The notes under the pieces: generated by a model
What the model was told of the DNA's origin: nothing
The model's database searches: none
The model's input: only the letters and a program-made list of their open reading frames with translations
Shown here: piece after piece, positions 6,476 to 15,102 of the stretch
Layout of the letters: every line of letters starts with the position of its first letter
Position numbering within the stretch: position 1 is the stretch's first letter
Origin: an uncultured Clostridia bacterium
Lineage (GTDB): Bacteria > Bacillota > Clostridia > TANB77 > UBA1234
Reading direction: 5' to 3'
DNA: 64,000 bases
Assembly (NCBI GenBank): GCA_934149305.1
Contig: CAKPEF010000006.1
Span: 1-64,000 of the forward strand
Position numbers and translations under genes: made by a program

Positions 6476-7190
6476 TTATTTATTTTTGTTGCACTCACAT
6501 GTGTTTGATGTTGGCGTTTCTACTACCTTTTGACAACTGCATGTATTTTGTGATGCTACATTTTGGTTCATTTTGCATGGACATGTTTTTTGTGTATTTG
6601 CTCCCATGTTTGCATTCATATAAAATTTCTTTTCTGCTAATTTTTCTTGCACTGTTCTTAGTGCTTCTCCAAATCTTTGGAAGTGAACTACTTCACGCTC
6701 TCTTAAGAAACGAAGTACATCTATTACATCTGGATCATCTGCTAAGTCAATCAAGTATTCATATGTTGAACGTGCTTTTTGCTCAGCAGCCATATCTTCC
6801 GTCAAATCTGTTATTGGATCGCCTTTTACCGCTAACACCGATGCACTAAAAGGCACTCCTGCTGCACTTTGTGGATACACTGATATTCCATGATCTGTAT
6901 AATATGCTCCCAATCCTTCTCGTTTTAATATTTCTGGTGAAACACCTTTTGTTAGTTGATGTACGAGTGTTCCTACCATTTCTAAATGACCTAGTTCCTC
7001 TGTTCCGTATATCATTAAGAGTTGCCTTTGTTATTTCAGTTGGCATACTAAATCTTTGACTTAGATATCTAAGTGATGCGCTAAGTTCGCCATCTGGACC
7101 ACCATATTGACTGATTATGAATTTTGCCATTTGTGGATTTGGATTTTTTATATTTACTGGATATTGTAATTTTTTATCATAACCCCACAT
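6476..7190 (-). CDS. cotJC: spore coat protein CotJC (manganese-catalase-like), joined by a +1 shift at CGG (7005-7007)
   Basis: 237 aa with the shift included. CotJC is a di-manganese ferritin-like coat protein of endospores. Residues 1-61 read as CotJC up to ATLNDI. Codon 62 is then CGG, after which the zero frame goes wrong (RNRGTRSF...). Skipping C7007 gives GTEELGHLEMVGTLVHQL, the expected continuation including the ExxH metal ligands. The C-terminal ~45 residues form an unusual Cys-rich tail (TCPCKMNQN, NTCSC, NTCECNKNK) beyond the family core. The start ATG follows AGGAGG, which overlaps the cotJB stop. It would otherwise have to be called a pseudogene. Confidence 0.9.
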
Positions 7191-7195
7191 TTTAT

Positions 7196-7450
7196 CTACC
7201 TCCTATCCCAAGGCCATGGATTGCTTATCCAAAGCCATTCACATTCTGTTGCAGCATTTACTGCTGTTAATGGACCATATTTGTTTTCGTATTCTTCTCT
7301 CTTATCTGCCGCTTCATCAGCTGTGTCTTGATATAAGCATAGTGCTTCTTCATCAAATGGATGTGTGTCTAAATATAGTTGTAAATCGTACAATTTAAAA
7401 TCTAATGCTTGTAATTCTTTTAACATGCATTCTCTATCTTCCACAGTCAT
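7196..7450 (-). CDS. cotJB: spore coat protein CotJB
   Basis: 84 aa, the usual size for CotJB. It contains the family strings ALDFKLYDLQLYLDTHPFD and YGPLTA, and a tryptophan-rich end (WLWISNPWPWD). It works with CotJA and CotJC in the spore coat. Translational coupling is tight: the start (after GGAGGTGG) lies 17 bp inside cotJA, and its stop TAG lies within the cotJC ribosome-binding site. Confidence 0.93.
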   Translation of the reverse strand: MTVEDRECMLKELQALDFKLYDLQLYLDTHPFDEEALCLYQDTADEAADKREEYENKYGPLTAVNAATECEWLWISNPWPWDRR

Positions 7451-7718
7451 CCACCTCCTTACATGTTTCTGTTTGCGATAAATATTCTATTATGCATTGT
7501 GATTGATTTGGCGCATACGGTGAAACAAGCTCTGGAAATGTTGTTCCGTGTGCAAGTGATTCCATTGGGCAAAATGTGTCTTTTATATATTGGTATGGCA
7601 CATAGCTATTCGCCAATTGTGGATTTTCTGGACATACTGGTGGCATTTGACAGTTTCTGCATTCGCTTTCGTTTCTGCAGTTACTTCTACGCCTATTATA
7701 TCTATTTCTCATATACAT
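7434..7718 (-). CDS. cotJA: spore coat-associated protein CotJA
   Basis: 94 aa. The C-terminal half matches CotJA: ANSYVPYQYIKDTF, then MESLAHGTTFPEL (family: LA.AYVP.Q / L..GT.FPEL). The N-terminal ~30 residues are Arg/Cys-rich (RNRYNRRRSNCRNESECRNC). First gene of the cotJABC operon, with GGAGG before the ATG. The operon implies the organism is descended from, or is, an endospore former. Confidence 0.9.
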   Translation of the reverse strand: MYMRNRYNRRRSNCRNESECRNCQMPPVCPENPQLANSYVPYQYIKDTFCPMESLAHGTTFPELVSPYAPNQSQCIIEYLSQTETCKEVDDCGR

Positions 7719-7915
7719 ACTTTTACCTCCTTATGATTTTGGGTTGTGCTTACTTTTTGGCAGTGCATTTTGTCTTTTCATAAGTTAATTTGCATTACCA
7801 TATTGGTATATTATATTTTATGCAAAATATGTTTTTTGGTGTCGATGACTTCTGCTTTTCTTCTTGCTTATTTTTCGCTTCTGCTGTACAATATTTACTT
7901 AAGGGAGGGATTTCT

Positions 7916-8575
7916 TTGAAAAAGAATGCTAAAAATTTTTTAATTACACTTGTTCTTTGCATTGTAGCTTTATTTTCTTTAGCCGGTTGCAAAAATAACA
8001 ATGTTTCTGTAGATAATGACAATTTGAATAATAACGTTTCTAATGTTGATGAAAAAGTTTCTGACAACTTATCTAGAGGCACTTGGTCTGGAGATGTTTA
8101 CCATAATGATTTTGCTAATTTAACTTTTAATCTTCCTGAAGGTTGGGCTATTGCTTCTGATGAAGATATTGCTAATTTAATGGATATGGGAGTTGAAGCT
8201 TTAAATGATAATCAAAAAGATTTGGCTGAACTTGCCGCAAAAAACGGATTATATTGCTTTGTTGTAAATAATCCTTCAACTGGTTCCAATGTGATTGCTC
8301 TAATAGAGAGACCTGCTTTGACTATTACTACTGATTTTTATATCTCTAATTTAAGAGAACAATTATCTTCTCTAGAAAGCATGAAGTACACTTTAAGCGA
8401 TTCTTATGAGAAAGAAATAGGAGCTAACAAATATTCAGCAGTTGATGCAACGGTTGAAGATGTAGCTCTTGAACAACACTATTTTGTTAGAAATATTGAC
8501 AAGTACTTTTTTAGTATAATTGTTACTACTACAACAGATGATGATGTAACCGCAATTTTAAATTGCTTTGAATAA
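7916..8575 (+). CDS. lipoprotein of unknown function
   Basis: 219 aa. TTG is chosen as start because it sits 6 bp after AAGGGAGGG and opens a proper lipoprotein signal (hydrophobic LITLVLCIVALFSLAGC, lipobox LAGC). An Asn-rich linker follows. The mature domain (~60-219) is a single α/β domain with strings FNLPEGWAIASDED and YFVRNIDKYFFSIIVTT, typical of small PsbP/DUF4825-like lipoproteins, but no specific family is claimed. A terminator follows immediately. Confidence 0.8.
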   Translation: MKKNAKNFLITLVLCIVALFSLAGCKNNNVSVDNDNLNNNVSNVDEKVSDNLSRGTWSGDVYHNDFANLTFNLPEGWAIASDEDIANLMDMGVEALNDNQKDLAELAAKNGLYCFVVNNPSTGSNVIALIERPALTITTDFYISNLREQLSSLESMKYTLSDSYEKEIGANKYSAVDATVEDVALEQHYFVRNIDKYFFSIIVTTTTDDDVTAILNCFE

Positions 8576-8582
8576 GGATTTT

Positions 8583-8621
8583 AAAAAGCCAAAGCTTTGA
8601 TGTTTAAAGCTTTGGCTTTTT
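8583..8621 (+). terminator. intrinsic terminator of the lipoprotein gene
   Basis: AAAAAGCCAAAGCTTT / AAAGCTTTGGCTTTTT, a 16-bp perfect stem ending in a T-run, 8 bp past the stop. Confidence 0.88.
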
Positions 8622-8725
8622 GTTACTATTCAGCCTTAATTCATGACAAAGCTGAATTATAATGTTTTTGTAGAGCACACATTTACATTTGACATACACT
8701 TTTATTTTGAAGAATGAACAGTAAC
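8622..8725. repeat. small inverted-repeat-ended element, downstream of the hemolysin III gene
   Basis: 104 bp ending in GTTACTATTCA and, inverted, TGAACAGTAAC (one mismatch). The interior shares GAGCACACATTTACATTTGA and TTTTATTTTGAA with the element at 9428-9562. It is likely a MITE-like unit. Confidence 0.55.
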
Positions 8726-8734
8726 GCTTTTTTC

Positions 8735-9409
8735 TTACATTACATAGAATAATATGCAGAAGAATTGTGATAGACTTCCTACAACACATAGGATGTGAAA
8801 TATTGAGTGCATCCATTTTTTCTTTTTGCCAATTCCATATAACACTGCCCCAATTGTGTATGCGATGCCACCAGCTATAAGTAATATGAATCCTTTCATT
8901 GTTAATAATTCAGGTAAAACTTTTGCTTTTAATATTATGCACCATCCCATTGCTAGATAGCATATCATTGAGAATGTTTTGTATTTTTTTAAATCTATTG
9001 CATTTAGCGTTATGCCAAGTATTGCTGCTCCCCATATTATTCCGAATATTGACCATCCCCACGCTGGACTATATTCTCTTAATGTACATAATGCAAATGG
9101 TGTGTATGAACCAGCAATAAGTAAAAAGATTGAGCAATGATCTATTACTTGAAAGACCTTTTTGGCTGTTCCATCTGGTTTTAAACCGTGATATATACTT
9201 GACATTGTATACAATATTATTAAAGTCGCTCCGAAAATTGCACCAGAAACAACCCCATATACATTTTTATGTATAGCTGCGAATATTACGCAAAGTACTG
9301 TTGCAACTATTCCAAGTGCTCCTCCAACAATATGAGATACCATATTCATTATTTCTTCACCTTTTGAATATGTCGGCATTACTCTATCTGCCAATTTTGT
9401 TCTTTGCAT
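8735..9409 (-). CDS. hemolysin III / YqfA family (PAQR-like) membrane protein
   Basis: 224 aa with seven hydrophobic segments. Family motifs are visible: GEEIMNMVSHIVGGALG near the N-terminus (EExxNxxSH), YTMSSIYHGLK, FQVIDHCSIFLLIAGSYTPF and a C-terminal WMHSIFHILCVVGSLSQFF. The conserved SxxxH, HxxxD and HxxxH pattern is that of a metal-binding hydrolase-like membrane protein. Role is membrane/lipid related, substrate unknown. The ATG at 9409 was chosen over an upstream alternative because it follows GAAAGGAG. The gene is flanked on both sides by related repeat elements. Confidence 0.88.
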   Translation of the reverse strand: MQRTKLADRVMPTYSKGEEIMNMVSHIVGGALGIVATVLCVIFAAIHKNVYGVVSGAIFGATLIILYTMSSIYHGLKPDGTAKKVFQVIDHCSIFLLIAGSYTPFALCTLREYSPAWGWSIFGIIWGAAILGITLNAIDLKKYKTFSMICYLAMGWCIILKAKVLPELLTMKGFILLIAGGIAYTIGAVLYGIGKKKKWMHSIFHILCVVGSLSQFFCILFYVM

Positions 9410-9427
9410 TTGTATTTTCTCCTTTCT

Positions 9428-9562
9428 GTTACTATTCAAACTTAATTTATAATAACTGCTAAATAGTAGTATTTTTATGGAGCACACCTAAGCTTACGCT
9501 ACATTTTTATAGTACACATTTACATTTGATATATACTTTTATTTTGAAACCTGAATAGTGGC
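9428..9562. repeat. small inverted-repeat-ended element, upstream of the hemolysin III gene
   Basis: Begins GTTACTATTCA and ends TGAATAGTGGC. The interior is related to 8622-8725. It also contains GGAGCACACCTAAGCTTACGC, the core of the larger interspersed repeat family at 14660, 27553, 31195 and 34704. Confidence 0.5.
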
Positions 9563-9587
9563 TCCTTTCTGATTTTCTATGAGAAAG

Positions 9588-11312
9588 TTATATATTTTTT
9601 ATGGACATACAACTTAATATTGTTTTTAACTCTTCTTGTCTTCGTATTTTCTTGGTTGTTGTTTTTATAAGTTCTTCATCTGTCAAAACTAGATGTTTTA
9701 TATATTTATACATAGGAAATGTTTTATTTATTTCTTTAATTTTATTCCATACCATTTCTTTAAATTCTTCATCTGTTAAATCTTGATATTCATTTTTTCT
9801 AACATTTTCATCATACACTATTTTTATTGCAACTTGTATATCGCTTGGATCATTTTTATCAGGCAATCCAAATACCATACTTTCTTTTACAAATTCTAAT
9901 CTGTTTACTATTGTTTCGATTTCATCTGGGAATACTTTTTTGCCATTTTTTAATACTATCATGTCTTTTTTTCTTCCTGTTATAAATAGTGCACCATCTT
10001 TATCTATATAGCCCAAATCTCCTGTGTAGAACGCTCCGTTTTTTAACACTTCATTTGTTTTTTCTTCATCTTCGTAGTAGCCCAACATTATATTGGGACC
10101 TTTTGCAGTTATTTCGCCTATTCCGTTTTCATCTTTATCTACTATTTCTATATTTACATTTGGCATAGCTACACCAACTGATCCTGGTTTTGTACTCTTT
10201 TTGGTTTGTGCTGCTATTACTGGTGCTGTTTCTGTAAGACCATATCCAACTGCTACTTCTATTCCAAAGTTTCTAAAACCTTCTTCTATCTTTTTGTCTA
10301 ATGGTGCACCACCACAAATTACAAATCTAAGCTTTCCGCCTAATGCATCTATTATGCTTTTAAACACTTTTTTTCTTATATCTATTTTTAATTTTAATAA
10401 AACGTTGCTTACTTTTATCATTCTTTTTACTGTGGTTTCTTTTCCTTGTTTTTTTATTTGTGCCCATACATTTTTATAAATTGATTCTACTAGTAGTGGC
10501 ACGCCAACAAATACAGATACTCCATACTCTTTAAAGTTTTGACCTATATATCTAAGTCCATCTGTAAATACTGTTTTTACACCACATGCTATCATTAGAA
10601 GCATTCCTGTTTGACCAAAAATATGATGAAATGGCAAGATTGCTATGTTAACATCTGAGTCGTAAAAATCTTCACTTTGTTGCAATGCATATATGTTTGA
10701 AGCTATATTTTTTTGTGAAAGCATTACAGCTTTTGATTTTGAAGTTGTTCCTGATGTAAAAAGTAATATGCTCATTTTGTTTTCACCTATTTTGCAATTT
10801 ATATATTTTTTGTTTCCACTTTTTATTGCTTTTTTACCTTTTTCTATTAACATATTAACATCTTTGTACCCATCTAACTTTGCCATGCTTATGTATTCTT
10901 TTATTTCTGTATTGTTTCTATTTTTTATTTCTTCTATCATTTCTACATATTTTTCATCAAAAATAATAGCCTTTGCTTTACTTCTAATAAGCGAATTTTC
11001 AAACTCTTCTATTTTTAGCTCTTTATCAAGTGGAACTGAGACAATTCCACCCATTAGATTTGCAAGATGTGCAACTATCCATTCATATCTATTTCGCCCA
11101 GCTATTGCTATTCTCGAGTTTTCAAAGCCATTTTCATATAAGCTAGTTCCTAATGAGTTTATGTCTTCTAATAATCTTGTATATGTTATTTCTTCATATT
11201 TTACTGTTTTATCTTCTTTAATTTTATTTGTAAATACTATTTTCTCTCCTCTTTGGCTAGCAACATCTGTCATCATATCTTTAATATTATTATATTCTTT
11301 AATATTTTTCAT
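9588..11312 (-). CDS. AMP-dependent acyl-CoA synthetase/ligase
   Basis: 574 aa, ANL superfamily. It activates a carboxylic acid (probably a fatty acid) to acyl-AMP and then acyl-CoA in the cytoplasm. Motifs: P-loop-like LLFTSGTTSKSKAVMLS (~185), GYGLTETAPV (~350), YTGDLGYIDKDG with ITGRKKDMIVLKNGKKVFP (~415-440), and a C-terminal TTTKKIRRQ lysine region. Start after AAAGGAGG. It lies directly downstream of a TetR regulator gene, with an imperfect palindromic operator in the gap. This suggests TetR-controlled expression in response to acyl-CoA or a related ligand. Chain-length specificity cannot be read. Confidence 0.9.
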   Translation of the reverse strand: MKNIKEYNNIKDMMTDVASQRGEKIVFTNKIKEDKTVKYEEITYTRLLEDINSLGTSLYENGFENSRIAIAGRNRYEWIVAHLANLMGGIVSVPLDKELKIEEFENSLIRSKAKAIIFDEKYVEMIEEIKNRNNTEIKEYISMAKLDGYKDVNMLIEKGKKAIKSGNKKYINCKIGENKMSILLFTSGTTSKSKAVMLSQKNIASNIYALQQSEDFYDSDVNIAILPFHHIFGQTGMLLMIACGVKTVFTDGLRYIGQNFKEYGVSVFVGVPLLVESIYKNVWAQIKKQGKETTVKRMIKVSNVLLKLKIDIRKKVFKSIIDALGGKLRFVICGGAPLDKKIEEGFRNFGIEVAVGYGLTETAPVIAAQTKKSTKPGSVGVAMPNVNIEIVDKDENGIGEITAKGPNIMLGYYEDEEKTNEVLKNGAFYTGDLGYIDKDGALFITGRKKDMIVLKNGKKVFPDEIETIVNRLEFVKESMVFGLPDKNDPSDIQVAIKIVYDENVRKNEYQDLTDEEFKEMVWNKIKEINKTFPMYKYIKHLVLTDEELIKTTTKKIRRQEELKTILSCMSIKNI

Positions 11313-11363
11313 TTAAGCCTCCTTTATATGTACTATTATATAGGCTAAAAGTAAAAAAATCAT

Positions 11364-11380
11364 TAGTCCGAGCGGTCAGT
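11364..11380. promoter_or_regulatory. candidate TetR operator upstream of the acyl-CoA ligase
   Basis: TAGTCCGAGCGGTCAGT contains half-sites GTCCG and CGGTC around AG, the GACCGnnCGGTC-like shape common to TetR/AcrR operators. It lies between the TetR stop and the ligase start, in a locally GC-rich patch within AT-rich DNA. Confidence 0.55.
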
Positions 11381-11410
11381 TTTATTTTAAAACAAAAAAC
11401 AACATTGTTT

Positions 11411-11992
11411 TTAATCAATGCTGTTTTCTATTTGGATTCCTTCTAATATTGTTTTGCTAAATGTTTCGTACACATTATCTACATTTTCGCTAGTTTTTTT
11501 CATGATTTTGTATGATAGACATGATGTTATAAGGCCAAAAATACTTGTTGCTACCGCTTCTGGATCGCATTTTTTTAGTTCATTTTTTTGTATTCCTTCT
11601 TCTACAATCTTTTTTATTACATCTATGTATTCAAACATGCATTCTTGACACTTTGTGTTTCGTTCTTTTTTCCCCCACATTTGGCTTAATACCAATGTGA
11701 TAATAGACTCGTATTTTAGTGCTATTTTTATTTGAATTAGTATTATTGCTTTTATTTTTTCCACTGCCGTATCAACTTTTGCTGTTTTTATTTCTATACT
11801 GTTTTTTAAAAGTTTCATTCCCTCATCTATTAAAAAATAGAGAATATCCTCTTTTTTAGAGAAATGATAATAAAGCGTTCCTTTTGCAATGCCTGTAACT
11901 GCGGTAATCTCTTCAACACTAGTTTCTGTATAGCCATTCTCTGAAAAAAGCTTCATAGCCGTATCAAAAATTTTTCTTTTCGTTTTATTCAT
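11411..11992 (-). CDS. TetR/AcrR-family transcriptional regulator
   Basis: 193 aa. The N-terminal HTH is classic: KIFDTAMKLFSENGYTETSVEEITAVTGIAKGTLYYHFSKKEDIL (~8-55). The C-terminal ligand-binding half contains a CQEC pair. It represses or activates the adjacent acyl-CoA ligase gene by inference from position and the candidate operator at 11364-11380. The ATG is preceded by GAGAGGTTC. Confidence 0.9.
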   Translation of the reverse strand: MNKTKRKIFDTAMKLFSENGYTETSVEEITAVTGIAKGTLYYHFSKKEDILYFLIDEGMKLLKNSIEIKTAKVDTAVEKIKAIILIQIKIALKYESIITLVLSQMWGKKERNTKCQECMFEYIDVIKKIVEEGIQKNELKKCDPEAVATSIFGLITSCLSYKIMKKTSENVDNVYETFSKTILEGIQIENSID

Positions 11993-12022
11993 TTGAACCT
12001 CTCTTACACATTATATACTTTT

Positions 12023-12098
12023 TGGCTGGGGTAGTAGGATTCGAACCTACGAAATATCCGGTTCAGAGCCGGAGGCCTTACCGCTTGGCTATACCCCA
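12023..12098 (-). tRNA. tRNA-Gln (anticodon CTG)
   Basis: Acceptor TGGGGTA/TACCCCA, anticodon loop CTCTGAA with CTG, T loop TTCGAAT, discriminator G and encoded CCA. It reads CAG. A C34 tRNA for an NNG codon shows this genome keeps at least some of these. Confidence 0.95.
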
Positions 12099-12143
12099 AT
12101 GTATTACGGCGACATGATTTAATATGTCGCCTTTTTATTTTAT

Positions 12144-12332
12144 TTAGGCAATTTTGTTTAGTTCTTCTAAAACTGAGTCTACATCTATTCCATGAACAGC
12201 ACATGCTTCTTCTAATGTTTCGCCTGCAGATGCTGGACAGCCTAAACAATGCATTCCAGCATTTATTAGTATCTCGATGTATTTATCTCCTTTTTGTACA
12301 ATTTCACCAATAACAGTTTCTTTTGTTATCAT
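12144..12332 (-). CDS. DUF1858-domain small protein
   Basis: 62 aa. It has the DUF1858 pattern: ITKETVIGEIVQ, then GMHCLGCPASAGETLEEAC with the conserved CxxC and the C-terminal GIDVDSVLEELN. Such stand-alone domains occur in anaerobes and in N-termini of ScdA/hybrid-cluster-type proteins; a redox or metal-sensing role is inferred. The second ATG is chosen because it lies 8 bp after AAAGGAG; another ATG is two codons upstream. Confidence 0.85.
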   Translation of the reverse strand: MITKETVIGEIVQKGDKYIEILINAGMHCLGCPASAGETLEEACAVHGIDVDSVLEELNKIA

Positions 12333-12675
12333 TTTCATTCTCCTTTCTTTGCTCTATGGAGCTTAACTTATTCTCCCTTACTTTAGGCAGTGCGCTTCAT
12401 TTTTTACACTACTTTTTGAGATTGGGTTCATATTTAAATTTGATTATGATACCACCTTTTATTTATTTTTGCAAGTCCACTTCTTCAGTTAAAAAAATTT
12501 TTTTCTTTTTATTTTTTGTGTCATATTTTTTCTTTAACTACTTACGCCGGCCTTTAGCATTCTTTTTATCTTTGTCGTATTTTGTCGAAAAAACTGATAA
12601 AAATATTTATTCAAAAAATGACTAGACAAATTTGTTTTACGCGCTTATAATGCACTTAAAGGTGGTGATAAAAAT
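12333..12675. other. intergenic region with the type IV secretion operon promoter
   Basis: AT-rich spacer between the divergent DUF1858 gene and the plus-strand secretion cluster. Apart from the promoter at 12623-12651 nothing was recognised. Confidence 0.45.
12623..12651 (+). promoter_or_regulatory. sigma-70-type promoter of the secretion operon
   Basis: TAGACA (12623-12628) and TATAAT (12646-12651) with a 17-bp spacer, about 25 bp before the TTG start of the first gene and its GGTGGTG site. Confidence 0.6.
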
Positions 12676-12912
12676 TTGAATCTAACCAAGTTTCACATTT
12701 GGTTAATTTTAATTCTGTCCTTTTTTTCAATACTTTTTAATTTCGTAATTGATTCCCATGTTGTAATGAATATTTTTCTCTACTCTACGATATTTAATAC
12801 TGTTTTTTCATTATGTACTTTATATTCTATTTTCGAAATGCTATTTTTCCATGAAAAACAAGGTTCCAAATTAAATTTAAGCAAAGAAAAATTATCTTCA
12901 GATAGGAGTTAA
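12676..12912 (+). CDS. small membrane protein heading the type IV secretion cluster
   Basis: 78 aa. The start is TTG after AAAGGTGGTG. Two hydrophobic segments (about 9-28 and 33-55) precede a charged tail (SKLNLSKEKLSSDRS). Its stop is 5 bp from the next gene's ATG, and the next gene's GGAG site overlaps its end, so the two are coupled. Function not recognised. Confidence 0.6.
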   Translation: MNLTKFHIWLILILSFFSILFNFVIDSHVVMNIFLYSTIFNTVFSLCTLYSIFEMLFFHEKQGSKLNLSKEKLSSDRS

Positions 12913-12916
12913 ACCT

Positions 12917-14650
12917 ATGCCAAATACAAAAGTATTATACAATAAAATTTTATTTATTTCAATAACACAATTCATTATACTTATTTTTGATTTTTTTATC
13001 TTTTATACCGCATATTCTGCCAATGACTATTCATTCACTATTTTTGAAAAAGTTCACTCTATTCCCGAAAATTATTGGAATATTTTTAAAGTGTTACATC
13101 TTGTGAGTACAATTATTATTTCGCTCCTTACTTTGACAAAGCTTTCTAATAGATTTTGTAAAAATTGTAATATTGCTACTATGACAACTTCTACAAATAA
13201 TAATGATGAGCTTTCTTTATATGTAGGGCACGATACCAAGAATGGTGAAGATGTTTTTATATCTGAGCAAGGACTTTACCAAAACATTCTTGTGACAGGT
13301 ACTATTGGAACAGGCAAAACTTCTTCTGCTATGTATCCTTTTGCCAAACAACTAATTAAACAAAATATTGGTATGCTTGTTTTAGATGTAAAAGGCAATT
13401 TTTATAAGAAGATAAAAGAATTTGCAAGTATGTATAATAAAAAAACCATAGTTATTGAACTTGGAGGTAATGAAACCTATAATCCTTTAGATAAACCAAA
13501 TTTAAAACCATCTGTACTAGCAAATCGCTTAAGAACAATACTTACATTGTTTTCAAATCAAAATACTACTGATACTTATTGGCTTGATAAGGTTGAGTCG
13601 TTTCTTACAGAAGCTATTAAATTATGCAGATTGTATAACGATGGCTATGTAACCTTTGTTGAACTACACAAAATAATTTATGACAAAGCCTATTTAAATG
13701 AGAAAATCGCTGTTGTAAAGAAATTATTTTTTTCTAATAAGTTCTCAAATAATCAGATTTACGAGTTAAACACTTGTTTAGACTTTTTCCTTTCTGAATT
13801 TAAAAATCTTGATTCTAAAGTGCTTTCGATTATTCAATCAGAGATTTCCCGTATAACTCAACTTTTTATAAACGATTTAGAAGTAAAAAACACTTTTTGT
13901 CCCCCTAAAAACAAAATTACTTTTAAAGGGTTTCAAGACTTAGAAAATAGTATTGTTGTTTTAAATATGAATGTTGCAGAATATAGAAATTTAGCAAAAA
14001 TATTAGCTACATACCTTAAGCTAGATTTTGAATCTGAGGTTCTTATGCGACTTGCTAGGTCTCACACGATTAAACCTGTAGCTTTTATATGTGATGAATA
14101 TCATGAGTTTGTAACTGAAAATGATGCCAACTTTTTCTCGGAGAGCAGAGAGGCAAAATGTATAAATATTATTTCTACGCAAAGTTATACTTCGCTATTA
14201 AATAGTGTTAAAAACCAGTCTGCTGCTAAAGTAATCATTCAAAGTTTAGTTAACAAAATCTGGTTTCGTACTGATGATATTTTTACAATTGAAGAAGCTC
14301 AAAAGCAACTTGGAAAAGAAGATAAAATTAAATATTCTCATAGCATTTCTGAAAATGCAAAAGAAACAAAATATAATTATCTTTTTAATACTTTTAAATC
14401 TAATAATTCAAATCTTTCTGAATCTATTAGTACTCAAATTCAACATGATTTCACTTATGATACTAATTCTTTTTCATTAGATTTAAAAACATTTCATGCC
14501 ATTTGTTTTTTTTCTACAGGCAATCAAATATCCACCCCAAAATTAGTTAGACTAACTCCACTTCACGAAATGCATGATGAAACAATTGACATACCAGATG
14601 TTTCTTCATGCCAAATGAAAGCTACCTCAAGACAATCGAAATTTATATAA
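12917..14650 (+). CDS. type IV secretion coupling protein (VirD4/TraG-like ATPase)
   Basis: 577 aa. Two N-terminal transmembrane helices (~10-30 and ~55-75) are followed by the RecA-like ATPase with Walker A GTIGTGKTSS (~128-137), LVLDVKGNFYKKIKEF, and Walker B FICDEYHEF (~388-396). The STQSY motif (~418) and a TraG/TraD-type C-terminal domain follow. Coupling proteins recruit substrates, usually relaxase-DNA or effector proteins, to the secretion channel. No relaxase was found in this window, so a substrate cannot be named. It is shorter than many VirD4s but appears complete. Confidence 0.85.
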   Translation: MPNTKVLYNKILFISITQFIILIFDFFIFYTAYSANDYSFTIFEKVHSIPENYWNIFKVLHLVSTIIISLLTLTKLSNRFCKNCNIATMTTSTNNNDELSLYVGHDTKNGEDVFISEQGLYQNILVTGTIGTGKTSSAMYPFAKQLIKQNIGMLVLDVKGNFYKKIKEFASMYNKKTIVIELGGNETYNPLDKPNLKPSVLANRLRTILTLFSNQNTTDTYWLDKVESFLTEAIKLCRLYNDGYVTFVELHKIIYDKAYLNEKIAVVKKLFFSNKFSNNQIYELNTCLDFFLSEFKNLDSKVLSIIQSEISRITQLFINDLEVKNTFCPPKNKITFKGFQDLENSIVVLNMNVAEYRNLAKILATYLKLDFESEVLMRLARSHTIKPVAFICDEYHEFVTENDANFFSESREAKCINIISTQSYTSLLNSVKNQSAAKVIIQSLVNKIWFRTDDIFTIEEAQKQLGKEDKIKYSHSISENAKETKYNYLFNTFKSNNSNLSESISTQIQHDFTYDTNSFSLDLKTFHAICFFSTGNQISTPKLVRLTPLHEMHDETIDIPDVSSCQMKATSRQSKFI

Positions 14651-14659
14651 TTTATTTTC

Positions 14660-14754
14660 GGTAGTGTAAACTGATTTATGCAAAAATATGAAACAGCTAC
14701 GAAAAAAGTAGCTTAAGCACAGTGTGCTTCATAAAAAAATTAGTGACCACAACC
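14660..14754. repeat. interspersed repeat family, copy 1
   Basis: Starts GGTAGTGTAAACTGATTTAT and ends GACCACAACC. The interior has GTAGCTTAAGCACAGTGTGC, a strong palindrome-containing hairpin. The related copies are at 27553, 31195, 34704 and 43228. Confidence 0.65.
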
Positions 14755-14776
14755 TTATTTTTAGAAAGGATTTATT

Positions 14777-15088
14777 ATGAAAAAGAAGATTTTTTTATTT
14801 ACTATTATTTTTATGTTTGTTTTTATGTCAATTTCATTTGCTTCAACTGCAAAAATTGTAACAAGAGTAGACAAGGCTCTTTCTACTATTAGTAAATGGA
14901 TTGTTAAAATTTCAACACCTGCAGCCGCTGTCGCTATAGGTTCTGGTCTTCTCATGAAAAAATTTAGTTTTGGAGATGAAGACAGAATTTTAGCCGGCAA
15001 AAAACTTATTAGGAATACGATATTTTCATATTCATTTGTTTTAGTAATAGATTTAGTCTTAGATGCTATTAAAAGTATTATGACATAA
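14777..15088 (+). CDS. VirB2/TrbC-like small pilin subunit
   Basis: 103 aa. A signal peptide (residues 1-23, ending ISFAS) is followed by two hydrophobic helices separated by a short basic loop (LLMKKFSFGDEDRILAGKKL). This is the VirB2/TrbC arrangement of T4SS pilins. The position between coupling protein and VirB6-like gene fits. ATG follows GAAAGGA. Confidence 0.65.
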   Translation: MKKKIFLFTIIFMFVFMSISFASTAKIVTRVDKALSTISKWIVKISTPAAAVAIGSGLLMKKFSFGDEDRILAGKKLIRNTIFSYSFVLVIDLVLDAIKSIMT

Positions 15089-15102
15089 TTGTAGGAGGAA
15101 AA

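Noticed and set aside
10693..11316. Long plus-strand reading frame opposite the acyl-CoA ligase
   Set aside because: Antisense shadow of an AT-rich gene, with low-complexity hydrophobic composition and no ribosome-binding site.
12004..12249. Arg-rich minus-strand reading frame
   Set aside because: It lies over tRNA-Gln and in a different frame of the DUF1858 gene; no coding support.
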